Assembly (NCBI GenBank): GCA_001953115.1
Contig: LSSL01005295.1
Span: forward strand, 1 to 16,895
From: Smittium mucronatum
Lineage: Eukaryota; Kickxellomycota; Harpellomycetes; Harpellales; Legeriomycetaceae
DNA length: 16,895 nucleotides
Reading direction: 5' to 3'
The position numbers and the translations under genes were made by a program. Below, in pieces: positions 7,944-16,895 of the stretch. Each line of letters begins with the position of its first letter. The stretch's first letter is position 1. Under the pieces are notes generated by a model that worked only from the letters and a program-made list of their open reading frames with translations, was not told the origin of the DNA and did no database searches.

Positions 7944-9675
7944 TCCGTATATGCATTCATCCTAAATTTGAGTATCGATATCAGAATATTTTAAATTACT
8001 AATATACATATATTTCACCAACATTTTGCTTTTTTAAAGAAATAAGCTTGGTATAAAAATAAATAATTGAAATCAAGATCTTCCTTTAAAATTAATATGT
8101 TTTTACTGTTTAAATTTTATTAATTTATAATAATCTACTTTTATTATTTATAAAGTATATTTTTTTAAAGAAAATACATATTTGTAAATAGATTCTCTTT
8201 ACAATTTTAAGGTCTTTATAAATAAATTTTTTTGCTCATTTTAAAAATTTAATTTAACCTAAGAAATTAAATTGAGTTTTTAAGAATCTTTTTAAAAATA
8301 GAAAGTTAAATTTTAAGAAAATATGTAAAAGTAATATAAAATTAATATCTGTTTCGAAAAATAATAATTATTAAAGAATAATTAAGTCAGTTTTTTTTAA
8401 TTATTTACAATTTTCATTTATGCTTAATAAAATTAAATATTAAATATAACCAAAATCATTTATAAGTTTAAATAAACTGTGATATTATTTTACAATTCAA
8501 CCAAAAAGGATATAAATTAAAATATTCAGATATGGTTAAAATTAAATATAAGTACGAAATCAAATCCAATTAATAAAACAGTTTGAAAAAAACGCAATAA
8601 TCATCATATTTATTTTAATTTAATTTTGATATATCTGAATTCATATTTTTTATTTGTTTAATTTATCACTTCTATTATTTTTCCAAGTTTGTAAACAATA
8701 TAAATGATGTAATTTTACTTTTAATAGCTCTTTCGACTGAAAAGTAAATAATAGTTTTGATTTTTTATATGAAGCCAAGTATAGTTAATAAAATTAATTT
8801 CTTCATAATAATGACTTATCTGATTTTTTTAAAAATATTAATTATTCAAGTTAAAAAAATTTTCATATATTTTATTTAGCTTTTAGTAATACTCATTATT
8901 AGTAATATTTTATAAAAAATAGCAATGTTTATTATTTTTAAATATGATTAAATATTTAATACACTCATATATTTATCTATTAATAATTTAAAAAATCCCA
9001 GATTTCAAATAGGATTATCAATGAGTGCATAAATTTATATATTTTGATTTTTTTTCGATACTTGAAGTGGATTATTGAGTATAAATTTTTTTTGTATTTA
9101 TTGTAAATTTTCATAGATTCTAGCAAAATTTTGATGTGTTAAATTCCCAGAATTTTAACAATAATAATTAGTTTAAACTAGTTTAGTCAAAATATTTAGA
9201 AAAAAAATCAAAATAGACTAAGTTTAAGAGATTTTTTAAAATTTTATTCTTAATAATAAGAAAATTATATTATGAAAGCTGTAAAATTATGTTTTTTTTT
9301 TTTTTGAATTTAAAGCTAAAACCTTTATTCGCAGTTGAAGTGAAAGGATTTGAAAATTAATTTTTTTTTATAATTAATTCTTTTTTAAATTATCATAGCT
9401 GAAAAAATCTCAAAAAAATATTATATTAATTATAACTCTATAAATTTATCTATATTTAAATTATTTATAATAACTCTTAGAAATAATTATTGATTATATG
9501 ATCTATATAAATGAAAATTGAGGTTTCAAAATCAATTGAGTTAACAATGTCCCTAGTCTTAAATATGGAAAAATAAAATAAATAAATAATTCATGTCTTT
9601 TCTTCACTAAGGGTTGAGAAGCATTTTTTATTAAAATAAAGTCCATAATAGCTTCAAAATCCTAGAAAATAAGAT

Positions 9676-9700
9676 TTTTATTTTATTTTATTTTATTTTA
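9676..9700 (+). repeat. Five tandem copies of TTTTA
   Basis: Five exact five-base units form a simple microsatellite in the desert, with no evident function. Confidence 0.85.
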
Positions 9701-12700
9701 ACCCATATATATGTAAATATTGTTATTATCATTATCCGTATTTTGTGGTATTTTTTCAATTAAATCCATATAATTATAAACTAAACCAAATAATATTTGT
9801 TATAATTACGAATCTAATGAGTTAATTGGTCTAATGAATCTAACCTTTTTTAAAATGAGATTATTTATTATTTTTTGCTTCTTTTTTACAGGTTTAAGGT
9901 TTTTTTATTAAAAAAAATTCAAAAATTTTAACAAGTTGGTAGTGATTAAATTAATATTAAAAAAACTAAATTAGTATGGATATAGTACAGATTGATCAGT
10001 AATTTGTAAAAATACAAAATTTAAGATATTCAGATCATTTAAATCAGACATTCAAACCGGTTCATTTATTTTCTGAATATTATTGTTACTTCTTAATCGA
10101 ATAATTAATTTAAAAGATTTTTTTTTTCAATTAAATAAATTTTCATTTGAATATTAATATGATCTCTAAATTCACTATTACTGTTACGATTAAAATATGA
10201 GATTTTTTTGATACACATTTATTGAATGTCAATAATTAAAATAATTTCAGTATTTTTCTAAATTTAAATATGAGGAAGTAAAAAAAGTGTATATGCAAAC
10301 ACTTAAATCAAATATATTCATTTTATTATTAAATTAAAATAGATTTTAAATAAAAAATTCTATCAAAAAACCTTCTAGAACGCAATTACTATAAAAATAG
10401 TTTAAAATTTTATGCTTTTTTGACAACGATTTTTAAAAAATTTAATTTTATTGTGTGAAAAAGCATATTGAAGGTATTTTTTAACCAAATATATCTCATA
10501 AAATAAATAGGATTGATATTAAAAAAAACTCCTAAAAAAATCACAAATATTGTGATGAATAACGATAAAAATTCATTATTTATATTATTATTCTAGATAA
10601 ATAAAAACTTTCGTGTAATTTTTAAAATAACTCAATTTTTACAAAATTATTTTACACAATTATAATAATAATTATATTTATCTCAGATTATAACTTTAAG
10701 AAATTGAAACATATTATTATTTAAAGATATTGGGATGATTTAATTGAATGATAAAAATAGAAACGTATTTATTCTAAATTATAAGTTTAGATTATAGAAC
10801 AATAATAATAATCTACTAAAATATTTTATAAAATAAACAAGATTATAAATTAGCCAATTTGATTGTTCATTTTTAATCGAATAATATGAGTAAGTATTTA
10901 AAATTGTAATTTATTTAATAAAAGTTTTATTTATCACAGAAGATTTTCAGAGTTAAATTAAATTTGTTCTATATATATATTTTTTATGGTACTCATAATT
11001 TTTTACATTCCTAAATTTCATAGAACTTATCGATACTAAAATAATAAAGCAGCCTGATGTTACAAAAAAAGTACCATAGTATACAAAATTTAATAATAAA
11101 TAGATTAAAAAAAAATATTTTATAATCATTTTGAAATTAAAATATTGAATTTTGGATTATTTTGAAAATTTAAACACAAATAGATTCATGTTATTTAATT
11201 CAATTGGTCATTAAATGTTTCAAAGATATTTTTAGCGTTTTTTATAAGAATAAATAGTTTTTGCGACTTATAAAAAATTATAAATAAGAAAATTATAAGA
11301 ATAAAAACCAAAAAACGCACCTTTAAATTGAAAATTATAAAAATTAGAAAATCCATATGGATAGTAATTAAACATCCTTTCTTATGCCTAAATTTTATTA
11401 TTATTATATATATTGATTTAAATTTGACCCCCATTTAATTCGATCCTTAACTCTTGGGCTTGATGCTTATTTAAACCTGATCTTTTGGAGTTTTTTTGGT
11501 CACATTATTTTGAACCATAGTTACATTGGGTATAATTCAGAAAAAAGCAAATTTAATTAGCAAATAAATTATTAAAACTTTTCATTTTAACAAATGGATT
11601 ATTTTTATACAGTATTGATTAATGGCCTAATCTCTTAGGTTTAATATTGAAGATTTTTTATGACATAAAGATTCAAGCTAAGATTTTTGCAGTTTCCTTC
11701 AATTAATACGAGTGAAATTTTGCTGAATTTATATATATACAGGATATATAAATGACAATTAGCTCCATGAGAACAATCTTTAACTGTAATCTATTAATAT
11801 TTAGCTTATTTACTATTATTTCAATAATACTAAATGACCCAGAAGATAAATGTAATAATTTTCTTGATTCTTGGGCATTATATAATATGATATAAAACAA
11901 ATATTTATTTTAACCTCATATAATTTTTTCGTTTAATACATATTTGGTTTTAATTGCTTTTTATCGATTTAAACTCTAATATTTTTATAAATCTTGGACT
12001 ATATTGTATCCATATTTACAAAAATATAAAAAACTCAATAAAGCAACACAATAAAATTATGATAATGTATAAAATCTATTAATATTTATAATTTAAAATT
12101 AATGAAATAAAAAAATTCGGTATATTAAAATGCTTAAACTAGACCACATTTTTTATTGATATAATGGTATCAAGTAAGATATTAAATCCAAATAATTGAG
12201 ATATAGTATATTTAATAACGAGAGAATAATCAAGATTCCACAATTAGTAACAATAAGTTAATGCAAAATAAATTATTCTGGTGATTATATTATTTCATCA
12301 TATTTTAAGCCAAGTCAATATACTATTTTATAAAAATCTGTTGTATAAACACCGGATTTAACTTTCAATCGGAACTCATTTATTTAGCTAAAAATAAAAG
12401 AATAACACTATCATTTATTTTAGGCTTAATTTTAAACCACTAAATGGGAGTTATATGATTAATTTTGACATATTTAACGATTGGAATAAATTTTTATAAA
12501 CGTAAAAAGTAAAGTGCTTTGATTAGATATAAAGTTAATTAATAGAGTTTAAGATTTGTATTTTATGGTACAATACAGCCTCAATTATTTATATACTTTT
12601 ATTATCTTTTATTTACCTATACCAAAAAAACCTTGGCTTGAATCTTTTTGATACAAAAAACTTCAGCATTAAACTTGAGGTATTAGGCCACCAATTAATA

Positions 12701-12856
12701 TTTAGTCGGATCAATCTATTTGATAAAAAATATTATTTATATGATTTTATTTTTTAATTTAAAAACTGATTATCTAATCTTTACGAATTAGAACTTGGCT
12801 TCAAAAATATATGGTAAAAAAATTAACGATAAAAGATCAAATTTACTACAAGATTA

Positions 12857-13066
12857 CAGTAGCATCCCGCTTAAATGCGCACCTCATTTAAATTTCAATA
12901 ACACAAATGGGACTTTTATATTAAACAATCTCTGATAAAATTTAATAAACTCAATTGAATAAAAACTATCAAATCAAAAAAAATTATTGGTTTACAGTAA
13001 TACCACGATTAGGTGTGCTCTTTAATAATTTGGGTTCAATTTGAGCACTTAAGCGGGGTGCAACTA
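12857..13066. mobile_element. Small non-autonomous DNA transposon relic with pogo/Fot1-like ends
   Basis: The left end CAGTAGCATCCCGCTTAAAT (12857-12876) matches the reverse complement of the right end, AAGCGGGGTGCAACTAT (about 13050-13066); the last 14 bases agree at 11 positions counting the flanking TA. TA dinucleotides flank both sides (12855-12856, 13067-13068), as expected for Tc1/mariner-type target duplication. An end beginning CAGT beside TA is typical of pogo/Fot1-like elements. The 210-base length leaves no room for a transposase, so it would depend on one elsewhere. A third copy of the end lies inside at 12995-13020, in the left-end orientation, making this a composite or a smaller 72-base element joined to another. 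Differences between copies are mainly C/T and G/A. Confidence 0.6.
12995..13020 (+). repeat. Internal third copy of the transposon end
   Basis: CAGTAATACCACGATTAGGT (12995-13014), preceded by TA, aligns with the left end at 12857 with mostly transition differences. With the right end at 13043-13066 it forms a 72-base foldback whose arms share ACC-C-CG-TTA-GTG and CTC positions. It suggests two related elements or an internal duplication. Confidence 0.55.
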
Positions 13067-13616
13067 TAAATTTAAGAGTAAGGCTCAAATTTAAATAGTA
13101 AATTTATGCATAATGTATACCTATATCTTATTAACATTCCATAAATATAAAATTGCCATTAGATCTAAGACTTTTGGGTAATAATTTGTATTAGCTAGCA
13201 TTTATTAATACTTTTTACTTCATTCTTATGAAAAAAAATTGTTGTATATAAATAAACCTATATGAGTAAAGTTATATTAATTTTAAAATTAGTAGTTTTT
13301 TATCAATATTTTTTTAGAATAAATGAACTTTATTTAGCATTATTTTTAAACGATTTAATTTGTAAAAAACAGATAAAAATCTTTTTAATTTTATACAAAA
13401 CAATCCAATTGTTATTTTACTCGCATAAGAAATTTTTTTTATAAGATTCTTTTGTATTTTTTATTGAAATAATAGTTCCAGGAATTTTCAATATTTATAA
13501 AATCCCTACAAATTTTTTTTACCCTAGAAATTTTAAAATTAATTCATGTTTTGGATCTTTTTAACTAACTTAAATTAAATTGTTATAAAAAAGAATATGT
13601 TTATTTATAAATATAG

Positions 13617-13659
13617 GATTAAAAAAATTAAGAAAATTAAAAAGATTAAAAAAAAAATA
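13617..13659 (+). repeat. Purine-rich run of GATTAAAAA-like units
   Basis: An almost pure purine/T run repeats ATTAA-A motifs at roughly ten-base spacing. It is probably slippage-derived; no function is claimed. Confidence 0.55.
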
Positions 13660-13908
13660 GTAATTATTTTCAAACTTCTTTTATTTAATTTTTGCTTGAC
13701 ATATTTTTTAAATTAATTACACTTGGTTTCATGATAATTGTTAAAAATTTAAGGAGATAGAAAAAATTCCAAAATTATTCCCAAAATACTCCCATATGCA
13801 ATTTTAAGGGAATAAAATCCAGGATAATTGTCTGCGAAAATTTATAGATTTTGCTTTTCAGTAATTATCGATGTAAAAAATCTATATAAATATCCATATT
13901 AAATATTC

Positions 13909-13940
13909 AGAAAATCTATAGAAAATCTATAGAAAATTAA
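13909..13940 (+). repeat. Tandem repeat of an 11-base unit, AGAAAATCTAT
   Basis: Two exact copies (13909-13919, 13920-13930) are followed by a partial third, AGAAAATTAA. The related inverse motif ATAGATTTT lies some 70 bases upstream, so the area can fold back weakly. Confidence 0.8.
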
Positions 13941-15773
13941 TTCAATAATCATAAATATCTTTAGTTTCACCAATATAATTACAATATATTATATTTATTT
14001 TGGTTCTAAATGAGATATTTTTAAATTTTAAAATCAAAATAATAGCAATCAGATAATCGTAATTGCGATCATGTAAGACTTCTGGGTGAGAAACATAATA
14101 TAAAGTTTTTTGAAAAATAATTATGTTATAAAAACCTATTATTTTTTGATTTAATTGAAAATATCTCGAATTCAATTAAATATGTGTATATGCTCCATTT
14201 TTTGATGTATTCTATTGAAAACATTACAATTTATAGATTAAGTTTAAGAAAATTAAAATTATAATGACGAATTTAACGAAATAAGTTGATAATAGCTATT
14301 TTAGTTTTTTATTAAATAAATTGAATTTAAAACTTTAATACATAGAAATGGGTTCAATATACTATAATATTATTTAAATTATGGGCTTAAGAATATAAAA
14401 AAATTATTTTTTATATTAAATTAGGGTATTTTCAATATCGACACTGCAATTCCATATTTGGTAAATCAGCTTTAATTTTGATTATGTGGTGGATTTTTTC
14501 TTTTATGTAAAAAAAAACCTTTTTAAAATAAAAAATCGCATCTTAATCTTTCGATTTCACTTATTATTTCTACCTTTGGAAAATACATTGAAGAAATAAA
14601 CCTCAATTTATTCGGAGATTGTTACACGTAAAGTCTATATAATGTATTTTTTATTAAATCTTCACCTTTATAAAATCCCATTTACCCTTTTAGGGCTAAT
14701 GAATAAACTTGTTTTCTTTTTTTCGTTTTATTTTGCCATTAGTTTAATAATACACTTTTATTATTGAATAAATCTAGAAAATGCAAGGATTATAGTTTTT
14801 AATATATACAAAATAGCTAGGCTAAGTTTTAAGCTGAAAACTAGTTTAATTATCAGGAAATTAAATTTAAACAATCTGTTTGTTAGTATTAAAATAAATT
14901 AGAAATAAACAAATGTCATTATTTTTTATATAAAATTTAATCAAAAAAAAAAAAGCACAAACCGATATATAATAAGACTGAAACCAGAATTTCATTAGAT
15001 AAAATCATAAATATATAGTTCACATCTTAAAATTAAATATCGTGATACAAAAAAAAAAGGCTCACATTCCTATTTATATATAATAAACTTTTATTAAACA
15101 TTTATGATCTTTTTAGTAGTAAATTTTTTCCAAAGTAAATATATAAGAGATATAAATAACATTCCGACTAGAATCATTGATATATTTTGATTCATACCTA
15201 TTCATATTTATTGCATATACAAATTAAAATATCTACTTTGCCTTAATATCATCAATAAAAACATGTATATCACAAAATTATAGCCTGATCTGATCATATT
15301 TATAAACTTCATAATTAATTTTTTATGAAAAAAAAAACAAGTATATTTTATGAAAAATATGAAAATTTGAGGATAGAAAAAGTCCCCGTCTATAAATTTA
15401 TATACTTTGATAAAAAAAATCTATACAATGCATTTTAATAATATTAAGAGGTCAATGATTTATAATTTAACATGTGTTAAATTTTTATATATGTAAATTA
15501 TAAATTTATATAATGAAAATTTGATTACATTTCAAAATTATAACGGATTAATGAAAATTTGAGCAGGATAAAGTTATTTTTAAACTACTTGATATCCGCA
15601 AACATTTTTAAGAAAAAGGATTACTACCATTCTAAAAACACTTTTTATATATAATTAACCTCAACTTTCTTCAGCCCAAAGCGTTTTTTACTGGTTTTTA
15701 TAGAATTTATTAAATGTAAAAATCAATAGTTTATTTATAAACATCAAAAATACAATTCATTTAGTATTAGGAA

Positions 15774-15797
15774 AAAAATAAAAATAAAAATAAAAAT
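15774..15797 (+). repeat. Four tandem copies of AAAAAT
   Basis: Exact six-base units close to the point where the composition becomes less extreme, just left of a candidate transposon end. Confidence 0.8.
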
Positions 15798-15836
15798 TGA
15801 TCTTTGGGTTTCTAGTTACTTATTCTTCTTGAAGTC

Positions 15837-15881
15837 GCACAATCAGGCCTTTTACAATCAACTTTTGTAAGGGCTACTGTA
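15837..15881 (-). repeat. Candidate right end of a Tc1/mariner-type DNA transposon
   Basis: Read on the minus strand the segment begins TACAGTAGCCCTTACAAAAG at 15881, with the CAGT-next-to-TA form of pogo/Fot1-like ends, and continues to a GTGCGAC motif. It contains a subterminal inverted repeat, TTACAA (15852-15857) with TTGTAA (15865-15870). If real, the element lies to its left, but no matching left end was found, so it would be a solo end. It shares the first nine bases, TACAGTAGC, with the element at 12857 but then differs. Confidence 0.3.
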
Positions 15882-16370
15882 CCTTGAATATTTATGTATA
15901 CATATTGGCAATTATCAACAAAAGGATTTTGATGAGTGAAAAATGAAGGAGACATGGTATGTAACTAAATTATCAATTATTCAAAGATTTATTTGGGGTT
16001 TGTTATCCGATTTAAAAGAAAACTCAGTTTCCGACAAAAATTGTTTTGCTTAATATCACCTTTTAATATGATATTGAGTTCTTTGATACTTGCTTAATCC
16101 CTTTCATTTATCCTTATTAAAAAGGAGCTATTTATACTTTTTTAATATTATAGACAAAGGTTGAAAATTTAACCCATCCTTATAGTAAAATTTAATCTAA
16201 AAGACCGCCTCAATTAATAGGCGTGTGGCTCATAGTAATAATAGTGAGTTGTATTTATTACACGCAATAAAAAATATGCAAGAAATAATATTTCAACAAA
16301 AAACTGAATCTATGGTAAAATAATTCAATAATGTATTGACATGATGCAAAAAATTATTAAATTATTAAAA
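15882..16370. other. Unassigned region, possible LTR or leader of the copia relic
   Basis: Composition is somewhat less AT-rich than the desert. A TATAAATAGCTCC motif appears on the minus strand near 16125-16137, and a small stem CGCCT/AGGCG near 16206-16223. A copia element starting to the right would have its LTR and leader here, but only one copy would be in the window, so an LTR cannot be proven. No gene is seen. Confidence 0.4.
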
Positions 16371-16895
16371 TTCTCTATTTTAGACATGGAATTAGAATGA
16401 AAGATTGAAATGACACTCTTAAAAAAAGTCTAGAATTGTAAATGGCAAAGAAATAGAGTTGACAGGATTACTTTAGCGACTATAATCTTTTCTTGGATCT
16501 TGAAATATATCATTAGACAATAAAGAGTCCATAATTATCATGATCAGAATTAGACACTAAAATGAATATGGGTTTCTAAAAAAGAAAAATCAATAAGAAT
16601 TGACCAATATGACAATGAGTAATAATTGTATAAAATGTAAATCTTTAAAATCTTTAATATCACAAAATCTCTTAAAAATTACTATTTAGATTGGTTTGAA
16701 ACATTCCTATTAGTATTTTTCTGAATAATAATAAATAAATTCCTTATTAAACTACAAAATCCATGCATAATAAACCCATTCTTTATCCAGATATTAATTT
16801 ATCTACCACCAAAATAAAATTGTATAAAATTATCATGTATTTCTATTAACTCTTTCACTATTAGTTGACACTTTCATGTTATTATTCATGCTAAT
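16371..16895 (+). pseudogene. Probable Ty1/copia Gag remnant, running off the window
   Basis: In the frame of 16371 the sequence reads FSILDMELE, a stop, KIEMTLLKKV, a stop, then KWQRNRVDRITLATIIFSW and ILKYIIRQ before TAA at 16521. This resembles the copia-type Gag pattern in which a Trp-x-Arg-Met-like segment and L-W-x-x-V-x-G precede W-x-x-x-D-x-x-A-x-x-T-I-x-x-S-L. A neighbouring frame reads TWN, a stop, NERLK and later KKSRIVNGKE, consistent with frame changes through the same segment. Further right, 16640-16730 is also protein-like (KSLKSLISQNLLKITI) but could not be aligned. No zinc knuckle or pol motif lies inside the window. A chance resemblance cannot be ruled out. Confidence 0.42.

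Larger units (their letters stand above)
6589..12854. other. AT-rich desert without recognisable genes
   Basis: About 6.3 kb with very low G+C (sampled lines by eye about 15-22%) and many A or T runs. No protein family motif, tRNA box pair, rRNA segment or LTR pair could be read on either strand. The longest frames are two minus-strand stretches of 79 and 65 codons (11195-11434, 11703-11900), rich in Ile, Phe, Leu, Lys and Asn. These lengths are about what chance gives for this composition. It is most likely old transposon or intergenic sequence mutated past recognition. Short tandem repeats within it are listed separately. Confidence 0.75.
13069..15773. other. AT-rich desert, right part
   Basis: About 2.7 kb without recognisable genes. 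A plus-strand frame of 60 codons (13262-13444) and a minus-strand frame of 77 codons (13942-14175) are stop-free but show no family motif, and their residues simply reflect AT-rich codons. The segment around 14420-14720 is slightly less extreme in composition and may be a more recent relic, but nothing could be identified in it. Confidence 0.7.

Noticed and set aside
11195..11434. Minus-strand frame of 79 codons rich in Ile, Phe and Lys, resembling membrane segments
   Set aside because: Its hydrophobic look follows from AT-rich codons. With a stop chance of about one in ten codons, around one frame of this length is expected by chance in a window this size.
11703..11900. Minus-strand frame of 65 codons
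   Set aside because: No motif, no supporting context, and a chance-level length.
13031..13043. GGTTCAA motif resembling a tRNA B box
   Set aside because: No matching A box or cloverleaf, and it lies inside the foldback element.
13262..13444. Plus-strand frame of 60 codons starting with Met
   Set aside because: Composition-driven residues, no recognisable family, chance-level length.
13942..14175. Minus-strand frame of 77 codons
   Set aside because: No motif could be read, and the length is within chance expectation for this composition.
9676..15797. CRISPR-like or satellite array
   Set aside because: The tandem repeats are short, scattered, of different units and have no regular spacers.
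6589..15830. Mitochondrial or plastid origin of the AT-rich stretch
   Set aside because: No rRNA, tRNA or respiratory-chain protein similarity was visible, and it is continuous with a nuclear-type retrotransposon.
12855..15881. A single 3 kb transposon bounded by TACAGTAGC at 12855 and its inverse at 15881
   Set aside because: Only the first nine bases agree; beyond that the two ends differ. The left end has a better partner at 13066, and no transposase remnant was seen between them.

Overview
The window looks like repeat-derived, gene-poor nuclear DNA from a filamentous fungus, most likely an ascomycete whose repeats have been mutated towards A+T. No intact protein-coding gene, tRNA or rRNA was found. 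What can be read is a set of dead transposable elements in very AT-rich DNA. The fungal assignment rests on the Ty3/gypsy polyprotein remnant, whose motifs (Gag with a CCHC knuckle, protease, YLDD reverse transcriptase, RNase H, integrase, a probable chromodomain) match the chromovirus type common in fungi, and on heavy C-to-T and G-to-A decay, which resembles repeat-induced point mutation (RIP). The genus cannot be named from this sequence.

Layout. 1-690 is unassigned AT-rich sequence with one open frame of unknown meaning. 691-6588 is one near-complete but dead LTR retrotransposon: 5' LTR (about 692-1298), gag (1378 to about 2270), protease (about 2366-2700), reverse transcriptase (about 2980-3890), RNase H (about 3891-4370), integrase (about 4560-5560), a probable chromodomain (about 5700-5800), an unidentified coding-like tail (5826-6014), a polypurine tract (6218-6228) and a 3' LTR (about 6229-6588). 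The 3' LTR is about 240 bases shorter than the 5' LTR and lacks the part carrying the TATA box. The frame shifts repeatedly, so the decay includes many small insertions and deletions as well as transitions.

6589 to about 15830 is a desert, by eye roughly 15-22% G+C against about 30% in the retrotransposon. It holds short tandem repeats and one small DNA-transposon relic at 12857-13066 whose ends resemble pogo/Fot1-type (Tc1/mariner superfamily) inverted repeats flanked by TA, with a third internal copy of the end. Another possible transposon end lies at about 15837-15881. From about 16371 to the right edge there is a decayed Gag-like stretch that best fits a Ty1/copia element continuing outside the window.

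The parts do not form a pathway or operon. They are layers of inserted and inactivated mobile elements. I do not see a new biological system here. The points most worth checking are the unequal LTRs, the composite inverted-repeat element, the coding-like tail after the chromodomain, and the possible copia relic.
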